From NCBI GenBank assembly GCA_013368445.1, contig JAACJO010000028.1, forward strand, positions 62,001-126,000: a stretch of DNA of 64,000 nucleotides. Direction: 5' to 3'. The notes under the pieces were generated by a model. It saw nothing but the letters and a program-made list of their open reading frames with translations. It did no database searches and was not told the origin of the DNA. Made by a program: the position numbers and the translations under genes. Shown here one piece after another: positions 32,301-42,135 of this stretch; the stretch's first letter is position 1, and each line of letters begins with the position of its first letter. This DNA comes from Leucocoprinus leucothites (Eukaryota > Basidiomycota > Agaricomycetes > Agaricales > Agaricaceae).

Positions 32301-34596
32301 CATCCCTCCTTGACCTCTTACCACCACCATCTCTTAGTTGGTGTGCAGTTAGACATCTAGTATACACCAGTTCTACTCTAGCTAACATGGGTAGGCGTAA
32401 ATCTAAAGCAGTCACTCACAAAATCGCAAACATGGACCTCGACTCCAACATCGCATCCGGTGATGATGAGCTTGACACCATCACAGAGGCCCCCAGGCCC
32501 TCCACCTCTACCCAGCCGCTCCGCACAATGGTGGACTTTAAGGCTGCCGCTGCCTCCATGAGGGCTGACTTTCAGCCGCCCTCACCCTTTCCCTCGGTGC
32601 CCGCTGATGTTCCATCGCCGGAGCCATCTACCCCCCCAGTGGCTGACGTTCCGTCGCCACTGAAACCCTACACTGTGGGCACACGCACGTTTGTGCCCAT
32701 CACACCTCCTCCCCCTGCTGTGCTGTCAGTCATGCCGTCCTCCCCTGGGACCATGTCTGGAGATGATGCCATGGCCAAGCAGGCCTTCGAAGGCCTCAGG
32801 AAGTTCACGTGCTTCATGTGTGAGCTCCCCGACCATTCCCTCCTCGATGAGGACTTTGCCAAAGCCTGCGCCAGCTACCTTGCTGGTGCAGTATATGAGT
32901 TTGATATGAGCGGGCACAGTAGTGCATGCATCTCCATGGGCGAAGAGTGGGCCGGTCGTGGCTGGACCACCTTTCACTCCTTCATGCAAGGCTTCGCTCG
33001 CTTCGTCGAGCCCGGGGCCTCTCCTAAAGACACACGCATTGCCCATGAGGTGACCCATGGATCCGCTGACAAAGCGGAACCACGTGACATCAACATGGGC
33101 TCCCCCGAGGCGCCCAAACAAATGCCCAAGGCACTGCGGCCTGCCCTGGCCCATCCTCCTGTACCACCCAAGCAAGCACCCTCTAAGGCGCGCGCTAGTG
33201 GCCCCCCTCGAGCACCCGTGAAGGCGCCCATCCCCACTCCTGCTCCGGCGCCTCGTCAGCACTCGTTTGCGGAAGCCGCCCATTCCAGCACTTCGGTGCC
33301 GCCTGTGTTGCTCATCAAGCTAGCACAGGCAAACCCCTCCCTCGACCCTGATCGCATTGCTGCAATGCATCAGGCCGCTACTGCCACTGCTGGCTCTGCA
33401 AAGAAGCCACGCATGACCACCGCTGGGCCTACTCGCCGCCAACTCTTACTGGATTTCACTGGCAATGCCAGCGAAATCACTTATCTCCATCACAAGGCCA
33501 TGCGCCTCTTCAATGACGCCCTCTCATGTGCCAAGTCATCCTTGCGCATTGGGAACATCACCAAGGCATACAGCACTATCACACTGTACACCTCCGCCAT
33601 ACCCTCAGACTCCGACACCATTGTTATCAAGTCTGCTATCCCCTCCGTCTTCACTGCCCCGTTTGAGATGAAGACGCACCGCCCCAGGTCAAGGTCTTAT
33701 CTCAAGATTCTCGATGTCCCCTTCCACATGAATGGCATCCGTACCACGCCTATCAACATCACTGACCATATGCGATTGTCTCCGTTCAAGGACACTTTTG
33801 CTGATGTTTCATCTGTGCGCATCATGCGCAACTCCCCCAAGGCCGACACCGCCACCGTTTGGTTCGACCTATGGGACTCTCAATCAGGAGCCGGCGCCAA
33901 GAAGCTCCTCAACAAGTACCTCGACTTTAACGGTATGCAGGCTGTCATTAAGCCTGCCCGTGCCCACCCCAGTGTTCCCCAGTGCCAGCAATGCTGGCGC
34001 TTTGGCCACTCTACCCCCACCTGCCACAACCATGCACTCAGGTGTTCCCAGTGTGGTGGTCCTCACCGTAGTGAGAACCATCGCTCCACATCATCGTGCT
34101 GTAAGGGGAGTCCAAAGGCAAACCCCCCTATCTTGCCCACACCCACCAGGGAGCCCTGTCCCCACATCTCATGTATCAACTGCAAGGGCGACCATGCAGC
34201 TGATGATCAAAAGTGCCCGTTCTGGCGCCACCGGTTCGACCGTGATTGGCTTAGCCGTCACAAGGAGGACAATAGGAGGCCCCGGGGGTAGGTCGCGTAC
34301 CTGCCTCAACACATCCCCCAACCCCGTCACTTCATTGCTGGGGCCACACATGCATGTAAGCTTACTGTTAGAGGTCTGCGAGTTGGACTTGTAGTTTCAT
34401 CTTGTTACTATGCCGCATTTCTTTGTTGTCGGGTAATGTACTGTACTTGGACAAGACTCTCTATATATATTCCCGTCTTTGTAGTGTTTGGCTTAGGTAG
34501 CGGTACTTAGGTCCTGTACTATGTTGGCGGGCGCAGACTGTGATTGGGCACCGCATAATAAATCATTGATTTTAAAATAAATAAATAAATAAAAAG
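32301..34596 (+). mobile_element. LINE-C: complete gag-only non-LTR element
   Basis: A 2.3-kb element from the shared 5' end (CATCCCTCCTTGACCTC) through one intact ORF1 to a 3' UTR ending in AATCATTGATTTT plus an AAAT-rich tail (34561-34596). No ORF2 and no room for one: ORF1 stops at 34291 and the tail follows within 305 bp. A 3' stem-loop (34531-34554) corresponds to that of LINE-A and LINE-B. Left flank is minus-strand LINE-B, right flank plus-strand LINE-B, so no duplication can be read. Confidence 0.87.
32387..34291 (+). CDS. LINE-C ORF1, Gag-like RNA-binding protein (634 aa), intact
   Basis: ATG 32387, 86 bp after the element start, TAG at 34289-34291. Residues 1-20 are basic (MGRRKSKAVTHK). 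Residues about 60-110 are Pro/Ser-rich with ADVPSP units and KPYTVGTRTFVPI, shared with LINE-B. Residues about 115-230 are specific to LINE-C (AFEGLRKFTCFMCELPDHSL, ISMGEEWAGRGWTTFHSFMQ). Residues about 300-380: LLIKLAQANPSLDPDRIAAM, KKPRMTTAGPTRRQLLLDF, YLHHKAMRLFNDALS. An RRM-like core spans about 430-525 (YLKILDVPFHMNG, VWFDLWDSQSGAGAKK). Zinc knuckles at about 533-610: CQQCWRFGHSTPTC, CSQCGGPHRSENH, CINCKGDHAADDQKC. It would coat element RNA and bring it to the nucleus; no endonuclease or RT is encoded. Confidence 0.88.
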   Translation: MGRRKSKAVTHKIANMDLDSNIASGDDELDTITEAPRPSTSTQPLRTMVDFKAAAASMRADFQPPSPFPSVPADVPSPEPSTPPVADVPSPLKPYTVGTRTFVPITPPPPAVLSVMPSSPGTMSGDDAMAKQAFEGLRKFTCFMCELPDHSLLDEDFAKACASYLAGAVYEFDMSGHSSACISMGEEWAGRGWTTFHSFMQGFARFVEPGASPKDTRIAHEVTHGSADKAEPRDINMGSPEAPKQMPKALRPALAHPPVPPKQAPSKARASGPPRAPVKAPIPTPAPAPRQHSFAEAAHSSTSVPPVLLIKLAQANPSLDPDRIAAMHQAATATAGSAKKPRMTTAGPTRRQLLLDFTGNASEITYLHHKAMRLFNDALSCAKSSLRIGNITKAYSTITLYTSAIPSDSDTIVIKSAIPSVFTAPFEMKTHRPRSRSYLKILDVPFHMNGIRTTPINITDHMRLSPFKDTFADVSSVRIMRNSPKADTATVWFDLWDSQSGAGAKKLLNKYLDFNGMQAVIKPARAHPSVPQCQQCWRFGHSTPTCHNHALRCSQCGGPHRSENHRSTSSCCKGSPKANPPILPTPTREPCPHISCINCKGDHAADDQKCPFWRHRFDRDWLSRHKEDNRRPRG

Positions 34597-35578
34597 CGCT
34601 TATCAAGCTTGCCCAGTCCCACCCCACCCTCGAGCCCGATCGCGTCGCTGCGATGCATCAGGCTGCCCTCGCTGATGCGCCTTCTGCAAAGAAGCCCCGC
34701 ATGACCACATTGGGTCCTACCTGACACCAACTCTTCCTTGATTTCACTGGTAGTGCCGGTGATATCACTTACCTCCACCACAAGGCTATGCGCCTCCTCA
34801 ATGACTCCCTCACTTGCGCAAAGAGCTCTCTTCGTGTTGAGAACATTGCCAATGTGTACGACACTATTTTGTTGTACACCAGTTCCGTCGCCACTGATGC
34901 TGAGGCATCGGTGATTGAGTCTGCCCTCCCATCCGCCTTCACCGCCCCATTTGAGTTGAAGATGAAACGACCCAGGTCCAGATCTTACCTCAAGATCTTG
35001 GATGTCCCTTACTACACGAGTGGCATCCGCACCACTCCTCAACATGTCACTGACCGCATGCGTGTATCTCCCTTCAAGGAGACATTTGCAAACGTCTCCT
35101 CTGTGTGCATCATGCGCAACTCTGCCAAGGCCGGCACTGCCACCGTTTGGGTCGACCTCTGGGACTCTCAGTCCGGCGCTAACGCCAAGCGCCTGGTCAG
35201 CAAATACCTCAACTTCGACGGTGTGCAGTCTATGATAAGGCCACACGCACTCACCCTGGGACCCCCCAGTGTCAACGATGCTGGCAATGGGGCCACACTA
35301 CCACCACCTGTCGCAACCGTGCTCTCAGGTGTTCACAATGCGGTGGGCCACATCGGTCCGAGAATCACCGCACCACCTCCTCCTACTGCAAGGGGTCACC
35401 GAAGGCAAACCCCCCCATCCAGCCCACACCCACTGGGGATCCCTGTTCCCACATCAACTGCGTCAACTGCAGCAAGGAACATGCTGCAACTGACCGCAAG
35501 TGCATGTTCTGGCATCACTGATTTGATCAGGATTGGCTGCAAAGTCATTCCGGCTCTGTCGGTCGGCCCCGGGCCTAG
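34597..35578 (+). pseudogene. LINE-B ORF1, C-terminal half, frameshifted
   Basis: Reads KLAQSHPTLEPDRVAAMHQA, then a TGA after KKPRMTTLGPT (Arg expected), the LLNDSLTCAKSSLRVENIAN segment, the RRM-like core SRSYLKILDVPYY / VDLWDSQSGANAKR, then a one-base change near 35240 (SMIRPHA instead of SMIKAARAH) that shifts the knuckle region into another frame. The knuckles remain readable there (CSQCGGPHRSENH equivalent near 35335-35370). Stop TAG 35576-35578. Confidence 0.82.
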
Positions 35579-35830
35579 GGGGAGCTCCCTAGTGTCAATG
35601 CATCGTCCCCCATTCATCGTTGGTCACCGGATGGGCTCTCACCAACCACAAGGCCTGCCATCAGATGCAGTGATATCGGTATATGTTTCATTTCTTTGTA
35701 TTTTGTTACATGCCTAGCCCCCTTCTGCTGTCGACTCGTGTATTGTCTCAGACAGGACTTGTATATATTCCCAGTTATTTACTCTTGTGTAGTTGGTAGC
35801 GGTATCGGTTCCATGTAGTAGATAGTTGGG

Positions 35831-35883
35831 TGCGGATTGCTATCGCACACCGCATTATAAATTGGTGACCCCTCTGGGGTCAC
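35831..35883 (+). promoter_or_regulatory. LINE-B 3' tandem stem-loops
   Basis: Two RNA-level hairpins just before poly(A): 35831-35854 with stem TGCGG/CCGCA, an AT bulge and loop TATCGC; and 35865-35883 with a perfect 8-bp stem GTGACCCC/GGGGTCAC and loop TCT. The same two occur in other LINE-B copies with altered but mostly paired stems. Probable RT recognition site (inference by analogy to LINEs with stem-loop tails). Confidence 0.6.
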
Positions 35884-35918
35884 TTTGACTAAAAAAAAAA
35901 AAAAAAAAAAAAAAAAAC

Positions 35919-37008
35919 TGGTTACTGGGCTCAAAATCGACTCCTCAGCTCAGCCTGATGCAGTTTGTGAGCCCTGCCTTACTGGAAAGATGCACTCCCT
36001 TCCTTTCCTGCCCTCATCCAACCACAATCGCTCCCCACTTGAGTTGGTGCACTCAGACCTCCATGGACCGCTCCCAGTGCCTACCCACAGTGGCTATAAG
36101 TACTGGATGACATTTATTGATGATTCTACACATTTTCAAGCTGTCTACCTGCTTAGGGCCAAGTCAGATGCCTTTGAAGTGTTCAAGGAGTACAAGGCTT
36201 GGGCAGAGAACCAGCTAGGAACAAAAATTCATGCTCTACAGGATGATAAAGGTGGTGAATACATGTCCAATGCATTTTTGCAGTTTACCAAGGACTGTGG
36301 CATTGAGAGGCGTCATTCCACTCGCAACAGGCCCCAGCAGAATGGCCTAGCTGAGAGAGCCAACAGGACTATGGGGGAACGCATTACAGCCATGCTAGCA
36401 GAGTCTGGACTCCCTCCTTCATTCTGGGGCCACTGTATTGCTTCTATGGTCCATGTGTGGAATAGACTTCCTACAGCTCCTCTCCCCAATACTACACCCT
36501 TCCAGGCATTTTTCAGGCGCAAACCGGATGTTTCCCACCTCAGGGTATGGGGGTGCACTGCCTATGTGCATATACAACGAGATAAGCGCAATTCCTTACA
36601 GCCTCATGTCGAAAAATGCGTTTTTATTGGTTATCCAACTGGCTACAAGGGCTGGCTCTTTTACAACCCCACCACTCGCCAAATTCGCATTTCTGAGTGA
36701 GCTGACTTTGATGAGAGGTACTTTCCATGTCTCACAGGCTCTAAACGCGACAATGTACCATCTTTTGCGCCCCCTGGACCTCCAGCACCTCCTCAATCTT
36801 CAAGTAGCCCTTCTACACCTTTTCCTCCACTTCCTCCATCCTCTGGCTTTCTACCGCTCTCAGATGAAGGGGGTGTTGTTGACCAGCCTCCAGAACGTCG
36901 ATCTGATCCTCCTGAGCCGCCTAGAGTGCCAACTCAGCCTCAGCAGCCTCCAGAGTCTCCCAGTCACTCTCCCAAGTCTGAGGAGTGATCTCTTCCTCCC
37001 AGTCCATC
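35919..37008 (+). pseudogene. Ty1/copia integrase, partial polyprotein
   Basis: Plus-strand copia polyprotein piece. Pre-integrase: CEPCLTGKMHSLPF. Integrase core: VHSDLHGPLP (first Asp), LQDDKGGEYMS (second Asp), RPQQNGLAERANRT (Glu), so the DD35E triad is kept. Then VWNRLPTAPLPNTTPFQAFF, LRVWGCTAYVHI, GYPTGYKGWLFYNP, all typical of copia. TGA at 36698-36700 interrupts ISE*ADFDERYF. A Pro/Ser-rich linker follows, up to a TGA near 36986 and the tail of a minus-strand LINE-A at 37009. The 5' half is absent: the piece begins right after a LINE-B poly(A). RT and RNase H are not on this strand here. Confidence 0.9.
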
Positions 37009-39294
37009 TTTTTTTTTTTTTTTTTTTTTTTTAAATCAATGAATTTATATAGCGGTGCTCAATCGTAGTCCGCTTTCAACTAAATATTACAAACAGACGG
37101 TACACTACAGCAAGCTGGGGTACACAAAGCAGTCTCTGACTGCTTAAGACATAGACTATACACAATTAGTCCAGCAAAATAGAGAAGACTCAAGAGAGAC
37201 TATAGAACGAGCTGTTATACACAGAGATCGGACTCAAAAGAAAAGAAAAAAGAGGAGATAAAGGAATATAGTTCACCTTCATATGGTTCGGCAGGCACAG
37301 GGGCTTGGGGCGGCAGTGGATGCATGTCATGATTGGTGAAAGCAAAAGCAGCTGGATTCTTTTTCAAGAACTCGACGAGGAACTCATATTGAGGAAAGGC
37401 GCATTGCACCCATTGAGTGCGGTTGGGGTAGAGAGGGCAGTAGCACAGGATGTGATGTCGTGATTCCAGGCAATAGCCACAATGACAGGATATTGGTTCA
37501 AGAGGGAAGAACCTCTCGCGATAAGCTCCAATCGGAGCATGATTTAGGATGGCCTGAGTCATTTGAGCACATAGTGATGGTGATTCATTGGCTAAAGGAA
37601 GCCACGTGCCTCCCTTGACATAGGTGGGAATGAGGAACTTGCGATTTTTCTTGGAGAGAAGGAAACCGTTGCCGCAGTACTTCTTCTTCCAGAATGTAGA
37701 TTCCCAGGATTTCTGGCAATTGCTGGTGGCTTTGCATCGTAAAAAGTCAAGGGTGGCACCTGTGTGGGAAGGGGCGTGTATACGCATGGAGGTGACGTCA
37801 TTATGGACTTTGAGATGGGGATTCCAATGCCATTTGGAAGGAATGTCCCAGAAGTCGATAGATCGTGATGGTTTAGCTGCGAGCCAATCGGATAGAAGCC
37901 GGCAGACTTGAATCGACTGTGACTGGCTTGAATGGATGGAGGGGTCAACTGCCAGCTTGGCTGCTGGAAGACAATCAGTGATGAGGATGATATGGTCACA
38001 TTGAAGGGAAATGGCTTTGGCAATGCCAATGTGAATGGAGTAGAGTTCAGCGTCCATGGACGAAGCCCGACCACTTGCTTGTTTTGCATGAGACACTTGT
38101 CGTCCGCCGCAATATAAATGTGCTGCCAAAACCGCCTGAAGGGAACCTACAAGGGGAACAGAAGCCTCAGTGACAACTGAAATACAATTACGATTCGAAG
38201 AAGAAGAGGAAAAAACTGAGTCGAGAGATGAAACATGTTTGTACATTTCGTGTTTGTCCGAGCAATTACAGGGATGGAAATAAATGGAATCAGGAAAGAT
38301 GTCCATAAGACGAGAACCAGGCTTGGATTCAGAAGAGAAAGGGGAAAAGGAATCAGACAACTGAGAGAGAGAATTGTCTACATCAATAATGGGGCCTTTG
38401 ATTTTAGCTTTTTTGGCCGTAGTGAGAAGACGAAGTGATTGGGGATGAGGGAAAGAATTAAGGGAAAATCGGTCAGATAAAAGGGAATGTAATGTGTGAT
38501 TAGAGGGTAAAGTAGAGACTCGATACGATAAACAAATGGCTAATTTACAAAGGTGAAGGTGAATTGGAATGAGACCAGCAATACTTTCAGCTCCACCGGT
38601 TGGAGATGTACGGAAGGTGCCTGTGATCCAAATAGCCACGCGCCTTTGCATAGATGATAGGGACTTGAGTAATGCTTTATTACGAGCGCCTTCAAAGTAC
38701 CATAGTTGATAGCCATATGTTACCACTGGGACGATGCATGACCTATATAGAAGCTGTTTCTGGAGGGGAAGGAGGCCGCAGGTAGAGTTACCTAGCATAC
38801 CCATAGCTTTCACAGTGGATAATGCCTTGGTAGAGTAGTATCGAACATGTTCCTGGAATGAAAGTCGACAGTCAAAGTAGAAGCCCAGGTAATGCCAAAA
38901 GCGTTTAGGATGAAGAATGGGGCCACCAACTTCAGACAAGTCTAGAGGGGGATTTGTATCATTGTGGCGGTGAGAGAAATGGAAGACTTCAGATTTGTCA
39001 TGTTCTACGACTAATCCAAGGTTGGTGCATATGGAATTAATGATGGAGTAGGCTGCTTTAAGGGAAGAGGTTGTGTCAGTATAGTTCTTTGCTTGAGATA
39101 TACAAAGCCCATCATCAACAAAAGATAAAAGGAAGGAGGGGATAGATTGTAAATGAGCACATTGCTCGAACATGAACATGAGAACCGCTAGATAAAGCGC
39201 CGATAGTACATCCCTCCTTGACCTCTTACCACCACCATCGAAAGTTGGTGTTTGATTAGACGTCTACTTTTCATTGTTTTCTTACTCATTATAC

Positions 39295-41174
39295 ATGGGT
39301 AAACGAAAGTCTAAGGCTAACCAGCCACCACCGCGCTCCACCGAGTCCGTCAACATGTCAGACGACGAGCTCAATCTACCCGAGATGTCCGACGATGGAT
39401 ATCTCGACCCCTACGACAACCCTCTCAACGTGAGAGGATTCTACGGTCCCCCCCAGGCTGACGTCTCGTCGCCTGGCCCCTCCCAGTCGATGGCTGACGT
39501 CCCGTCGCCATCGCCTGCTCCCCCAGTGGCTGACGTCCCATCGCCACTCCAGCCCTATACCGTTGGTGCGCGCACTTTCGTGCCCATCACGCCCCCTCCC
39601 CCTGTGGCCCCCGTGTCAGTGTCCTCTTCCAAGGGAAAGAAGAAGGAGGAGCTCACCCCGAGGCGTGCCCTCAACAGACTCATATCCTTCCTCGAGTGGT
39701 TGGATACCATCAAACACCGTGCCGATATTCCAGTCGACATCGCACAAGGCGTGGTTACCTGTGTAGCCAAGGCCTCGCATGCTCTCGGCGGCAAGCTGCA
39801 GATGGGCAGCACGCCGATCACTTCCAATTCCCTCAACACCAACGGCTGGGGGACTTTTGGAGGATTCCTGGGGAAGTTCGGCCATAGATTCTCGGCTGAG
39901 ACCTCCCCTGAAGCGACGCGCGTCGTCCTCGAGGCGACCCATGGATCCGCTGAGTCAGCGGGTCCACGTGACATCAACATGGGCTCCCCCAAGGTGCCCA
40001 CTTTACCACCCCCGGCTCATCGGCCCACTCCGGTCTGCCCCCCCTACCGCCCAAGCCAGCGCCTGCAAAGGCCCGAGCTAGTGGCAAAGCGCCCACCCAA
40101 GCGCCCTCTGCTCCCAAGCGAGCGCCAATCCCACCCTCGGCGGCTAAAAAGTCGTTCGCTGAGGCTGCACGTACCCCGGCGTCTGCAGCAGTGCTTATTA
40201 AGCTCGCCCAGTCCCACCCCACTCTCGAGCCCGATCGCGTCGCTGCGATGCATCAGGCCGCCCTCGCCGATGCGCCTTCTGTGAAGAAGCCGCGCATGAC
40301 CACGTCGGGCCCCACCCGATGTCAACTCTTCCTTGATTTCACCGGCGATGCCAATGAGATCACCTACCTCCACCACAAGGCCATGCGCCTTCTGAATGAA
40401 TCCCTCACTCGCGCGAAGTGCTCGCTTTGCGTTGAGAACATTGCCTTGGCGTACGACACTGTTTCATTGTACACCAGCTCCGTCGCCACCGATGCTGAGG
40501 TATCAGTGATCGAATCTGCTCTCCCCTCCGCCTTGACCGCCCCTTTTGAGCTGAAGACGAGGCGACCCAGGTCCAGATCTTACCTCAAGATCTTGGACGT
40601 TCCCTACTACCTGAGTGGCGCTCGCACCACTCCCAAAGACGTCACCGACCGCATGCGGGTGTCTCCCTTCAGGGAGACATTCGCAAATGTATCTTCCGTG
40701 CGCATTATGCGCAACTCCGCCAAGGCCGACACCGCTACCGTCTGGGTTGACCTATGGGATTCTCAGTCCGGCACTAACGCCAAGCGCCTTGTCAACAAAT
40801 ACCTCAACTTCAAGGGTGTGCAGTCAATGATCAAGGCCACACGCGCTCACCCCGGGACCCCCCAGTGTCAACGATGCTGGTGTTGGGGCCACACTACCAC
40901 CACCTGTCGCAACCGCGTGCTCAGGTGCTCACAATGCGGTGGGCCACATCGGTCCGAGAATCACCGCACCACCTCCTCCTGCTGTAAGGGGTTGCCGAAG
41001 GCCAATCCCCCCATCCAGCCCACACCCGCCGGGGATCCCTGTCCCCACATCAAGTGCGTCAACTGCGGCAAGGAACACGCTGCAATTGACCGCAAGTGCG
41101 CGTTCTGGCGCCACCAATTTGATCGGGATTGGCTGCAAAGTCATTCCGGTCCTGCCGGTCGGTCCCGGGCCTAG
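39295..41174 (+). pseudogene. LINE-B ORF1 with one frameshift
   Basis: ATG 39295 (MGKRKSKANQPPPRSTESVN), TAG 41172-41174. Residues 1-100 basic then Ser/Pro-rich with three ADV(S/P)SP units. Residues about 115-215: KEELTPRRALNRLISFLEWL, a LINE-B-specific helical region. A C7 run at 40038-40044 carries a one-base change that moves the frame. The second frame (to 41174) holds KKSFAEAARTPASAAVLIKL, KKPRMTTSGPTRCQLFLDF, the RRM-like core YLKILDVPYYLSG / VWVDLWDSQSGTNAKR and knuckles CQRCWCWGHTTTTC, CSQCGGPHRSENH, CVNCGKEHAAIDRKC. No internal stop otherwise, so the frameshift is the only visible lesion. Confidence 0.9.
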
Positions 41175-41422
41175 GGGGAGCTCCCTAGTGCCAACGCATC
41201 GTCCCCCATCCATCACCGGCCGCCGGATGGGCCATCACCAACCACAAGGCCTGCCTCCAGATGCAGCAATAACGGTATATGTCTTCTTTCTTTGTATTAC
41301 ATGCCTAGCCCCCCTTCTGCTGTCAATTCGTGTATTGTCTTGGACAGGACTCGTATATATTCCCGATTGTTTACGTGTGTGTAGTCAGTAGCGGTACTGG
41401 TTCCATGTAGTAGATAGTCGGG

Positions 41423-41473
41423 CGCGGACTGCTATCGCGCACCGCGTTATAAATTTGCGACCCCTCCGGGGTC
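41423..41473 (+). promoter_or_regulatory. LINE-B 3' stem-loops (reference copy)
   Basis: First stem-loop 41423-41446: CGCGG, AC bulge, TGC, loop TATCGC, GCA, CCGCG. Second 41459-41473: GACCCC, loop TCC, GGGGTC. Located 36-86 bp before the end of poly(A). Its first stem matches that of LINE-A with a compensating change of the closing pair. Confidence 0.62.
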
Positions 41474-42043
41474 ACGTTGACTAAAAAAAAAAAAAAAAAA
41501 AAAAAAAAAGTGCCGATAGTATGGGTGAAAGAGCTGAGCCTTGCCCTATGCCAACATCCGCGTCATGAGCATTGGACAAGAAGGTATTCCACATGAACTG
41601 AGTCGATCGACCTATGAGGTAATGAGAGAAGAATTTTACGAGCTCTGGGGCAAACCCTTGGCATCGTAAGATATCAGTAAGAATTTCGTGATTAAAGGAA
41701 GGGAAAAATTGGGCAATGTCGAAAGCGCAAACACTAGTAATCATACCTTTGGCCCAACCGGTCCAAATGATGTGGGTGAGGAAAACACTGGCATTCTCAG
41801 TAGAACGCTGAGTAACTCTGCCCATTTGGTTTGGATGAAGAATGTCTAAGGATACCGCTTCAAATTGCATGCAGCATGCAATCATCTTTTCGATTAGTTT
41901 GCCTAAAGTATTTAGTAGGACAATAGGGCAAAATGCTTTCAGGGTATCATAGGCCGGTTTATTCGGCTTAGGAATGATGATGGAGACCGAGTCTTTGAAG
42001 TGACTTGGCCAATAAGAAAGATGTACACATGCATTAGTGATAA

Positions 42044-42058
42044 GTATGATGTTCTTCA
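42044..42058 (+). repeat. Target-site duplication, left copy, of the intact LINE-A
   Basis: GTATGATGTTCTTCA, identical to 49031-49045. The last two bases (CA) may instead be the start of the element, so the duplication is 13-15 bp. Identity of the two copies marks a recent insertion. Confidence 0.93.
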
Positions 42059-42135
42059 TCCTCCTTTCCCTCTAACCACCATCATCGATTTCTTTGACGG
42101 TGTCTACATACACACTGACTACGAATTATACTACT

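Larger units (their letters stand above)
34597..35918 (+). mobile_element. LINE-B copy, 5'-truncated, plus strand
   Basis: Begins abruptly at GCGCTTATCAAGCTTGCCCA (ALIKLAQ codons) directly after the LINE-C A-rich tail and runs to a poly(A) at 35891-35918. 3' stem-loop 35831-35854 (stem TGCGG/CCGCA) and terminal hairpin 35865-35883 (GTGACCCC-TCT-GGGGTCAC) are present. It is inserted in, or abuts, the copia integrase that starts at 35919. Confidence 0.86.
39209..41509 (+). mobile_element. LINE-B: complete gag-only element in LINE-A copy 3
   Basis: A 2301-bp insertion from the 5' end CATCCCTCCTTGACCTC (39209) to poly(A) (41483-41509), flanked by GCGCCGATAGTA (39197-39208) and GTGCCGATAGTA (41510-41521), one CpG transition apart. 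It contains only ORF1 and a 335-bp 3' UTR with both stem-loops (41423-41446, stem CGCGG/CCGCG; 41459-41473, stem GACCCC/GGGGTC). This defines LINE-B as naturally lacking ORF2. Confidence 0.93.

Noticed and set aside
41482..41509. Long A or T runs as terminators or microsatellites
   Set aside because: Each run abuts a LINE 3' end and a target duplication, so they are poly(A) tails of retrotransposed copies.
42094..42135. Extended ORF1 start at TTG 42094
   Set aside because: TTG is not a normal eukaryotic start; the first in-frame ATG is 42136, in agreement with ORF1 in other copies.
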